Positions 6,605 through 12,361 of a stretch of 12,361 nucleotides of DNA are shown here, piece by piece (positions within the stretch are counted from its first letter, which is position 1; the number at the start of each line of letters is the position of its first letter). Made by a program: the position numbers and the translations under genes. The notes beneath the pieces are model-generated. The model had not been told where the DNA came from, made no database searches, and saw nothing but the letters and a program-made list of their open reading frames with translations. The DNA is from Crocinitomicaceae bacterium (GTDB lineage: Bacteria > Bacteroidota > Bacteroidia > Flavobacteriales_D > Crocinitomicaceae). Location of the stretch: contig DQTF01000147.1 of NCBI GenBank assembly GCA_015662935.1, forward strand, positions 1-12,361, in the 5' to 3' direction.

Positions 6605-7483
6605 TTATTTAAACAATTTTGCTGTTTCTTTTTCAATTCTCGTTTTTAATTCATCCGAAACAGGATAAAGTGGCATTCTCATCGTTGGTTGCATGATATT
6701 CATTTTTGCCAAAGCGATCTTCACTCCCCCTGGATTTCCTTCTTCAAACAACATTTGCGTTATTTGGTGTAATTGATAATGCCCTTCTTTAGCTACATCA
6801 TAATTTCCTTGCGCAGCATCGTGCACCATCTCAGAAAAAATCTTCGGGAAAGCATTTGCACTCACTGAAATCACCCCTTCTACTCCAATTGACATTAAAG
6901 GAACAACAATCGCATCATCTCCAGACAAAACGGAAAATCCTTCTGGTTTGTTTTGAACAATGTCCATTATTTGTCCTAAATCACCCGATGCCTCTTTCAT
7001 GGCAACGATGTTATGAATCTTTGCTAACTCCAAAGTTGTACTTGCAGAAACATTAGAACCTGTTCTTCCTGGTACATTATACAAGATGATTGGCAAGTCT
7101 GTGCAACTAGCTATGTATTTATAATGTTCGTAAATTCCTTTTTGCGTCGGTTTGTTATAATACGGTGATACTGAAAGAATTCCATCAATTCCTGAAGGAA
7201 GTTTTTTGAGCAATTCTCCAACAGCAATTGTATCATTGCCTCCAACTCCGTAGATAATTGGTAAAGCACCGTTATTTTCTTCTTGCACAGATTTCAGCAC
7301 CTTCGTTTTCTCTTCTTGAGAAAGAACTGGCGACTCTCCTGTAGTTCCTTGCACCACTAAAAAATCCATTCCGTTATCGATTTGATAACGAACCAATTTT
7401 TTCAGCGCATCAAAATCGATGCTGTAATCCTCATTAAAAGGAGTTACTAAAGCTACTCCTGCACCTTTGAATGTATTTTTCAT
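6605..7483 (-). CDS. dapA: 4-hydroxy-tetrahydrodipicolinate synthase
   Basis: DapA condenses pyruvate with aspartate semialdehyde, the first committed step toward diaminopimelate (for peptidoglycan) and lysine. The 292-residue protein is a full-length TIM barrel of the expected size. Catalytic residues are in place, each offset by +2 from E. coli: Thr47 and Thr48 in GTTGES, Tyr109 in SPYYNKP, Tyr135 and Arg140 in LYNVPGRTG, and the Schiff-base Lys163 in AMKEASGD. It begins one base after the stop of the DUF6913-like gene and ends 12 nt before the DHH phosphoesterase, so it is embedded in the operon. I see no riboswitch or attenuator in front of it, so regulation by lysine would have to be allosteric or at the operon promoter. 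Other members of this aldolase superfamily exist, but the motif set fits DapA well. Confidence 0.95.
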   Translation of the reverse strand: MKNTFKGAGVALVTPFNEDYSIDFDALKKLVRYQIDNGMDFLVVQGTTGESPVLSQEEKTKVLKSVQEENNGALPIIYGVGGNDTIAVGELLKKLPSGIDGILSVSPYYNKPTQKGIYEHYKYIASCTDLPIILYNVPGRTGSNVSASTTLELAKIHNIVAMKEASGDLGQIMDIVQNKPEGFSVLSGDDAIVVPLMSIGVEGVISVSANAFPKIFSEMVHDAAQGNYDVAKEGHYQLHQITQMLFEEGNPGGVKIALAKMNIMQPTMRMPLYPVSDELKTRIEKETAKLFK

Positions 7484-7484
7484 T

Positions 7485-7943
7485 CTATTTTATCTTTTCT
7501 AATGTTTCTTTCACAAAATTAAGCAAATGCATTGGTGATGTTGATTCTGATTGTAACTTAATATCACAAAACTCACTAGACACATTTACGCCAATTCTAT
7601 ATTTTACTTTTTGCTTTTTTAATTTCTTTGCAATCTTTTTCGGAGGTTCACAAAAAAACAATTGAGCATCAAAGGGTTGACTGAGTAATTTACTTGCTTC
7701 TTCATTCTTCAGTTTCCCAAAAAGATTAAATTCTTTCTCATTAATAAATACAACTGAGCTCTGTTCTCCCAACACGTCTTTTTCTTTTTTACTCTGGACA
7801 ATCGACAGTATAAAACACTCATGTACATTTAAATTCATTTCTTTTAGTGCAGAACGATACTGCTTCAACTGCCCCAGACTTTCGTAGTGAATCACCAACA
7901 GAACCTTTCTAAACGAAAACCATATGTTATTTACTTCATTCAT
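7485..7943 (-). CDS. DUF6913-like protein of unknown function
   Basis: I recognise this 152-residue protein only as resembling the Bacteroidota family DUF6913; its function is unknown. It has no signal peptide or membrane segment and is probably cytoplasmic. Visible features are a beta-strand-like KVLLVIHYE near the start, a central FDAQLFFCEPP segment (about 91-101), a basic stretch KKIAKKLKKQKVKYRIGVN (102-120), and a closing helix LLNFVKETLEKIK. The alternation of strands and helices hints at a small alpha/beta fold, but I cannot name one. It overlaps the ligA end by 8 nt and is followed by dapA after one base, so it is translated with both. The basic patch might suggest nucleic-acid contact, which is inference only. 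Confidence 0.75.
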   Translation of the reverse strand: MNEVNNIWFSFRKVLLVIHYESLGQLKQYRSALKEMNLNVHECFILSIVQSKKEKDVLGEQSSVVFINEKEFNLFGKLKNEEASKLLSQPFDAQLFFCEPPKKIAKKLKKQKVKYRIGVNVSSEFCDIKLQSESTSPMHLLNFVKETLEKIK

Positions 7944-9948
7944 TCAATAATGCTATAAAATCATCCTCTGAAAGAATCGTAATGCCAAGGTCTGTTGCTT
8001 TTTGTAACTTTGAAGGCCCCATTTTATCTCCCGCCACAACGTAGTTTGTTTTCTTAGAAATAGAACCTACATTTTTACCTCCATTGATTTCAATTAACTC
8101 TTTCAATTCATTACGAGAGAATGCCGTAAAAACTCCAGATACAACAAAAGATTTACCTTCAAACTTAGAGGATGAATTCTCTTTCTCTTCTATTTCGAAA
8201 ACTAGTCCGTAGCTTTTTAGACGAGCAACTATTACTTTATTTTCTTCATCTTCAAAAAATGCCAAAATTGATTCAGCAATACGATCACCAATCTCATCGA
8301 TTTCTATTAATTGATCAAACGAAGCATTCATCAAATTGTCAATATTCTTGAGTGATTTTACTAACTTCTTCGCAACCGTTTCACCAACAAAACGGATACC
8401 CAATCCAAACAACACTTTTGAAAAAGGTTGATTTTTTGATACCTCAACCCCTTTTAATAAATTGTTTGCAGATTTATCCGCCATTCGTTCCAAGTCATAA
8501 ATCTCATCAAAAGTTAAGGTATATAAATCGGCATAATTCTCAATGAGTTTTGCTTCGACGAGTGCATCAACTGTTTCTGCACCAATTCCGTCAATATTCA
8601 TTGCTTTACGACTGATGAAGTGTTCTATTCGACCCTTAATCTGTGTTGGACATCCTTTCTCATTAGGGCAATAATGATGCGCTTCTCCTTCTTCTCTAAC
8701 TAGTTCAGTCTTACACTCAGGGCATTCGTGAATAAAATCAATTTTCTTTGCATCCTTTGCTCGAACATCTAGATTTACTCCAACAATTTTCGGAATTATT
8801 TCTCCACCTTTCTCCACAAAAACACGATCATTCTCATGCAAGTCTAATTTTGCTATTTGATCTGCGTTATACAATGAAGCTCGTTTCACAGTCGTTCCAC
8901 CAAGTTGAACAGCTTCTAAATTTGCAACAGGAGTAATTGCACCCGTTCTCCCTACTTGATAAGTTACTTCTTGCAAAGTTGTTTCTACCCGTTCTGTTTT
9001 GAACTTGTAAGAAATTGCCCATCTTGGAGATTTAGCAGTATAACCTAGCTCTTCCTGTTTATGATATTTATTTACTTTGATAACAATTCCATCAATTTCA
9101 AACGGAAGGTTTCCCCTTTCTTCACTCCAGTAATGAATAAAATCCATCACGCCATCAATAGAATTTGTTTTTTCAATGAAACGTTTCTGTTCAGAAGGAA
9201 TTTTAAATCCCCAATCTGCAACTTTCTGTACCGTTTCAAAATGACCGTCTCGTAAATCACCCGTTCCGTAAACTCCGTATAAATAGCAATCTAACCCTCG
9301 TTCTGCAACGACTTTAGAATCTTGCATTTTCAAAGTTCCCGAAGCGGTATTTCGAGGATTGGCAAATTCTTGTTCGCCAGCCTCTCGTTTTTGCTCATTC
9401 AATTTCTGAAAATTATTCAACGGAAAAAAGATTTCTCCTCTAATTTCAAAATCATCTGGAAAATCACCTTTCAAGGTTAATGGAATCGTTCGAATTGTCT
9501 TCACATTACTCGTTACATTCTCTCCTTGCGATCCATCTCCACGTGTGACTGCTTGTTTTAATCTTCCGTTAACATACTGAATACCAATTGCTACACCATC
9601 ATATTTTAATTCGCAAACATATTCTAAATCATCTTCAACCTGCTTTTTTACACGCGTCACCCATTCTTCAATTTCTTCTTCAGAATAGGTATTCGATAAA
9701 GAAAGCATTGGGTATTTATGAACGACTGTTTCAAATTTTTTGGTAATATCACCTCCTACTCTTTTGGTTGGAGAATTTTCATCTGCAAGTTCTGGAAATT
9801 GACTTTCTAATTCTTGCAATCGTTTGAGAAGCATGTCAAAATCATAGTCAGAAATCGTTGGGTTATTTTCCACGTAGTACAAATGATTGTGTTTATTCAA
9901 CTCATTTGTCAGCTTTTTTGCCTCGATTTTCGCCTTACTCAGATTCAT
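7936..9948 (-). CDS. ligA: NAD-dependent DNA ligase
   Basis: LigA seals nicks during replication and repair, using NAD+ to adenylate its active-site lysine. The 670-residue length is standard. In order: the Ia domain with HNHLYYVENNPTISDYDFD (20-38), which binds NMN; the adenylation domain with Lys115 in CELKYDGVAIG; the OB fold near 315-400 (QVGRTGAITPVA at 331-342); a Cys4 zinc finger with Cys409, Cys412, Cys427 and Cys433; helix-hairpin-helix repeats (DGIGAETVDAL, LGIRFVGETVAKKL, DEIGDRIAESI); and a BRCT domain at about 595-670 (GKSFVVSGVF, INGGKNVGSISKKTNYVVAG). All parts are intact. The start overlaps the end of prmC by 14 nt, and the end overlaps the DUF6913-like gene by 8 nt, implying coupled translation. 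Confidence 0.98.
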   Translation of the reverse strand: MNLSKAKIEAKKLTNELNKHNHLYYVENNPTISDYDFDMLLKRLQELESQFPELADENSPTKRVGGDITKKFETVVHKYPMLSLSNTYSEEEIEEWVTRVKKQVEDDLEYVCELKYDGVAIGIQYVNGRLKQAVTRGDGSQGENVTSNVKTIRTIPLTLKGDFPDDFEIRGEIFFPLNNFQKLNEQKREAGEQEFANPRNTASGTLKMQDSKVVAERGLDCYLYGVYGTGDLRDGHFETVQKVADWGFKIPSEQKRFIEKTNSIDGVMDFIHYWSEERGNLPFEIDGIVIKVNKYHKQEELGYTAKSPRWAISYKFKTERVETTLQEVTYQVGRTGAITPVANLEAVQLGGTTVKRASLYNADQIAKLDLHENDRVFVEKGGEIIPKIVGVNLDVRAKDAKKIDFIHECPECKTELVREEGEAHHYCPNEKGCPTQIKGRIEHFISRKAMNIDGIGAETVDALVEAKLIENYADLYTLTFDEIYDLERMADKSANNLLKGVEVSKNQPFSKVLFGLGIRFVGETVAKKLVKSLKNIDNLMNASFDQLIEIDEIGDRIAESILAFFEDEENKVIVARLKSYGLVFEIEEKENSSSKFEGKSFVVSGVFTAFSRNELKELIEINGGKNVGSISKKTNYVVAGDKMGPSKLQKATDLGITILSEDDFIALLNE

Positions 9949-10828
9949 TTTGTGAAGATAGCTTTTGCGCTTTAATCATTCGGTCTTTCCCTTGCAAATC
10001 TTTCCTCAATTCAATGTTAACAAAGTTATGCGATTTTAATATACTCACCGTTTCTTCCGCTAAGTCTTCATGTATCTCGAAGAATAGCAACCCGTTTGGC
10101 TTTAGAAATAAGTTCGCTTGCTTGGTAATTCTCTCATAAAAGATTAGCACATCATCATCCTCTACGAATAGCGCCATATCAGGTTCAAAGTCTAATACAT
10201 TTTCATGCATTGTTTCCTTGTCTTTATTTGGAATGTATGGAGGATTTGACACCCAGCAATCGAAACTGTTTTTTTGAAATTGAGAGAAAGCATCTTCTGC
10301 TAACACATCTGCTTCATCAATTATTAATTGTAATTCTGTTTTTTTACAATTCTCTTGAATTAACTCAATCGCATCTTCAGAAAGCTCAATGGCATTTACT
10401 TCAGATTCAACAAAAATAGACTTTAATACCAACGCAATACAACCTGATCCAGAACATAAATCAGCAATTTTTAGTTCTTCTGTCCTATCAAAAGAATTCA
10501 CTATCCAATCGACCAATTCTTCTGTTTCAGGACGAGGAATTAATGCTCGTTTATCAGAGTTCAAAAGCAAGCCGTAAAACTCAACCTCTCCCAAAACATG
10601 CTGAAAGGGTTCGTTTTTCTGCATTCTTTTTACAGCATCTCGAAAGAAAAGTAAATCTGATTCTGAAAAAAGAAAAGGTTGCTGTATTAAGTAATCAGAC
10701 TCATTGATATTTAGTCGCTTAATTGTCAAAAACTTGACCATTATATTGATTTCTGAAGAAGAATAACCAGGTATTTTTTCTTTAAAAAAGCTTTTCACGG
10801 CTTCCAAATCATTCTTAATGCAAGTCAT
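9935..10828 (-). CDS. prmC: Peptide chain release factor N5-glutamine methyltransferase
   Basis: PrmC uses S-adenosylmethionine to methylate the glutamine of the GGQ motif in release factors RF1 and RF2, raising termination efficiency. The 297-residue protein has the helical N-terminal substrate domain (about 1-85, with PFQHVLGEVEFYG at 74-86), then LIPRPETEELVDW (97-109), a Rossmann methyltransferase core with the SAM loop ADLCSGSGCIAL (122-133), and the signature NPPY at 195-198, which binds the target glutamine. The SAM loop has Cys-Ser where DLGTGSG is more common; this is a mild variation. The release factor gene prfA, a frequent partner elsewhere, is not nearby. Its ATG directly follows the stop of the beta-barrel gene (TAAATG), and it overlaps ligA by 14 nt. 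Confidence 0.94.
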   Translation of the reverse strand: MTCIKNDLEAVKSFFKEKIPGYSSSEINIMVKFLTIKRLNINESDYLIQQPFLFSESDLLFFRDAVKRMQKNEPFQHVLGEVEFYGLLLNSDKRALIPRPETEELVDWIVNSFDRTEELKIADLCSGSGCIALVLKSIFVESEVNAIELSEDAIELIQENCKKTELQLIIDEADVLAEDAFSQFQKNSFDCWVSNPPYIPNKDKETMHENVLDFEPDMALFVEDDDVLIFYERITKQANLFLKPNGLLFFEIHEDLAEETVSILKSHNFVNIELRKDLQGKDRMIKAQKLSSQNESE

Positions 10829-11485
10829 TTACTGCTTGTTATTCTTGAAGTAATAGGTGTATCCAAACCCTACTATTAAGTACTGTGTCAACTTATCAAA
10901 TCCATTTGGATCCCATCCAGAATTAGATTGCAAGCCAATAAAACTAGGTTTAAAACCATAACCATGAATATTATATCCTAAATAAAATCGATATGAACTT
11001 CTTTCATCTGCAGAAAGTATCAGGCTTAAATTTGGTTCAACTAAGATGGCATCATTTTGATTATTATATCTCGTAATTACATTGTTATCAAAATCTAATT
11101 CTTTAACCGCTGAGAAATTGACAGAATAGCCAATTTTCACTCCAAAATCAATCGCAAATCGTTCTGTCAAGAATTTATCATAACCAACTTTTACAAAGCC
11201 AGCAGCAGAATGAACGGACCCATTTAACGCAACTGGAACTTTAAATTCATTGATTGTAAATAAAGAATACTTTCCACCTACTCCCACATTTAAATGAAAA
11301 GGAGTTGTGTATTGCACATATGTTGATACACCAACCAAACCTTGCATCACAGCATTGAACGGTTCGTTTGCAAGAGCAATAGGCAGTCCTAATTCAACAT
11401 TGTAGGTGAATTTAGGAGTAATTTTCTGAGAAAAAGAAAAACTACAACTAAGACTGATTAATAATATGTATAAGATTATTCTCAC
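10829..11485 (-). CDS. Probable outer-membrane beta-barrel protein, function unknown
   Basis: I do not recognise a named family. The 218-residue product has a clear signal peptide (about 1-19, ending SFSFSQ). The mature part is a series of alternating polar/hydrophobic, aromatic-rich strands separated by short loops: THE strands around FTYNVELGLPI, LNVGVGGKYSLF, SAAGFVKVGYD, FAIDFGVKIGYSVNF, YRFYLGYNIHGYGF and YLIVGFGYTYYF. Strands ending in YYF close to the C-terminus are typical of barrels recognised by the BAM machinery. It is the first gene of the long minus-strand block, and its stop abuts the prmC ATG. The start must be GTG at 11485: a stop codon lies three codons upstream in frame, and no ATG occurs before the signal peptide. 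An AAGAAG stretch three bases before it may serve as a weak ribosome binding site. Confidence 0.75.
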   Translation of the reverse strand: MRIILYILLISLSCSFSFSQKITPKFTYNVELGLPIALANEPFNAVMQGLVGVSTYVQYTTPFHLNVGVGGKYSLFTINEFKVPVALNGSVHSAAGFVKVGYDKFLTERFAIDFGVKIGYSVNFSAVKELDFDNNVITRYNNQNDAILVEPNLSLILSADERSSYRFYLGYNIHGYGFKPSFIGLQSNSGWDPNGFDKLTQYLIVGFGYTYYFKNNKQ

Positions 11486-11589
11486 GGCTTCTTAACGCTA
11501 AATTAATGATTTAATTTGAAGAGTAATGAGTTTTGAAGATTTGAAAATCAACATTTCTATAACTCTCAATGCGAGAGTTAAGAAATTCA
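11486..11589. promoter_or_regulatory. Divergent intergenic region
   Basis: These 104 AT-rich bases separate the minus-strand beta-barrel gene from the plus-strand transporter gene and must hold promoters in both directions unless these lie further inside the genes. I found no full TAnnTTTG box on either strand; the nearest are TTAATTTG on the plus strand (about 11510-11517) and TAATTTAG on the minus strand, each with one mismatch. The right third is occupied by the long inverted repeat described separately. Confidence 0.5.
11553..11586. repeat. 14-bp inverted repeat with 5-base loop in the divergent promoter region
   Basis: The left arm (11553-11567) and right arm (11573-11586) are perfect complements over 14 bp except for one unpaired A at 11559; the loop is AATGC (11568-11572). 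The inner 8 bp pair TAACTCTC with GAGAGTTA, and the outer 6 bp pair ATTTCT with AGAAAT. It ends 3 bases before the preferred start codon of the EamA transporter gene, so in RNA it would form a hairpin next to the translation start, and in DNA it could be a dimeric operator. There is no T-run after it on either strand, so it is not a normal terminator. Confidence 0.7.
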
Positions 11590-12361
11590 ATGCATCTTTG
11601 TCGCTTGAAAAAAGGAATTCTATACATGCTATTATCAGGACTATGTTTTGTAGCTGTGAATTTCTTTGTGAAAATTTTAGGAGCTGGAAGTGAGCAAGAA
11701 ATTATCAAAGGAGTACAACGATATCCTGCTCACGAGTTAGTTCTTGCTCGATCAATCGTTTCATTTGCTATCAGTTTATTTGTCATCAAACGAAAAAAAA
11801 TTCCTGTTTTCGGCGTTAATAAAAAATGGCTGGTTATTCGAGGGCTCGCAGGAACGATTGCTTTAACGATGTTCTTTTATACGATTCACCATTTACCAAT
11901 TGCTCTTGCAACGATTATTCAATACTTAGCACCAATATTTACGGTTATCCTTGCAATGATTCTTTTGAAAGAAAGAGTTAAGATGTTGCAATGGTTTTTT
12001 ATTATTTTGTCGTTTTGTGGTGTTGGACTTATTGCTATTGACAAGTTTATTAATTCAGGATCAGGAGTTGAAGAAATCAATTTCTTTTATATAGGCATTG
12101 GAATGATCTCAGCTGTATTTTCTGGTCTCGCTTACACCGCTGTAATAAAACTAAAACAAACAGACGCACCAATTACCATCGTTCTCTATTTTCCAATGGT
12201 TGCAATTCCTTTGATGCTCATTCTTTGCATTTGGGATTTCACTTGGCCGCAAGGGGTTGAATGGTTTATTTTATTAGTCATTGGAATTTTTACGCAACTA
12301 GCTCAAATATCATTAACAAAGGCATTACATTTAGGCAGTGCAGCAACAATTACTCCTTTTC
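11590..12361 (+). CDS. EamA/DMT-family membrane transporter, C-terminus cut by window edge
   Basis: I translated this by hand; 257 residues are visible before the right edge, where about 290-300 are usual. It is a multi-span inner-membrane protein of the drug/metabolite transporter superfamily with two EamA repeats. The first holds YMLLSGLCFVAVNFFVKIL, the segment FFYTIHHLPIALATIIQYLA, and TVILAMILLKERV, a hallmark of the family. The second begins around FYIGIGMISAVFSGLAYTAV and runs on through TQLAQISLTKALHLGSAATI. The substrate cannot be deduced; relatives move amino acids, purines, sugars or drugs. Start choice is open: ATG 11569 falls inside a hairpin loop, 11590 gives a 12-residue cytoplasmic lead, and 11626 has the best ribosome binding site (AAGGA nine bases before) but would trim the lead to the first helix. 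It is the only plus-strand gene. Confidence 0.88.
   Translation, partial: MHLCRLKKGILYMLLSGLCFVAVNFFVKILGAGSEQEIIKGVQRYPAHELVLARSIVSFAISLFVIKRKKIPVFGVNKKWLVIRGLAGTIALTMFFYTIHHLPIALATIIQYLAPIFTVILAMILLKERVKMLQWFFIILSFCGVGLIAIDKFINSGSGVEEINFFYIGIGMISAVFSGLAYTAVIKLKQTDAPITIVLYFPMVAIPLMLILCIWDFTWPQGVEWFILLVIGIFTQLAQISLTKALHLGSAATITPF

Noticed and set aside
7514..7521. TAATTTTG box on the minus strand, 30 bases before dapA
   Set aside because: It matches TAnnTTTG but sits inside the DUF6913-like coding region with no -33 partner; the gene spacing argues for operon transcription.
9858..10139. Plus-strand open frame of 93 codons across the ligA/prmC junction
   Set aside because: It is antisense to two genes with complete catalytic motifs, and its translation shows no domain or start signal.
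11569..11571. ATG at 11569 as start of the EamA gene
   Set aside because: It lies in the loop of the inverted repeat and gives a longer lead than needed; not excluded, but less likely than 11590.
11511..11708. Minus-strand open frame of 65 codons overlapping the divergent region and the EamA start
   Set aside because: It lies antisense to a well-supported transporter gene, has no recognisable domain, and covers the palindrome; it is a chance open frame.
1..12361. Defence island, phage or mobile-element content
   Set aside because: All genes are housekeeping or envelope types with uniform AT-rich composition; no integrase, transposase, toxin-antitoxin pair, direct repeats or CRISPR repeats were seen.

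Overview
The window looks like the core chromosome of a low-GC Bacteroidota bacterium, most likely a flavobacterium-like lineage with type IX secretion or gliding machinery. Three things point there. The RpoZ has the long Bacteroidota form, a DUF4835/PorD protein and a GldI-like FKBP lipoprotein are present, and Shine-Dalgarno sequences are mostly weak while TAnnTTTG-type promoter boxes appear. No mobile element, CRISPR array, tRNA or rRNA was seen, and no gene-free stretch exceeds about 105 bases.

Layout: thirteen genes run on the minus strand from about 11485 down to 1, and one divergent gene runs on the plus strand from about 11590 to the right edge. Read in transcription order, the first block (11485 to 4220) is an outer-membrane beta-barrel protein, prmC, ligA, a DUF6913-like protein, dapA, a DHH/DHHA1 phosphoesterase (NrnA type), a GldI-like FKBP lipoprotein and a two-domain FKBP lipoprotein. 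Junctions are between a 14-nt overlap and a 12-nt gap, so this is very probably one operon. A 46-nt gap with a good TAnnTTTG box then separates the second block (4173 to 1): an M23/LysM peptidoglycan hydrolase, bamD, rpoZ, coaBC and porD. PorD is cut by the left edge.

The genes mix housekeeping jobs (release-factor methylation, DNA ligation, lysine/diaminopimelate synthesis, nano-RNA/pAp turnover, CoA synthesis, an RNA polymerase subunit) with envelope biogenesis (BamD, PorD, two FKBP-fold lipoproteins, a wall hydrolase, a beta-barrel). DapA supplies the route to diaminopimelate for peptidoglycan, which the M23 enzyme remodels. BamD, the FKBPs and PorD all plausibly act in building the outer membrane and its secretion apparatus. 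The 104-nt divergent intergenic region holds a striking 14-bp inverted repeat beside the start of an EamA-family transporter.

I see no clear undescribed system such as a defence island. The points most worth checking are the divergent-promoter hairpin, two active-site substitutions in the CoaBC decarboxylase half, and the degenerate FKBP active sites in two adjacent lipoproteins.
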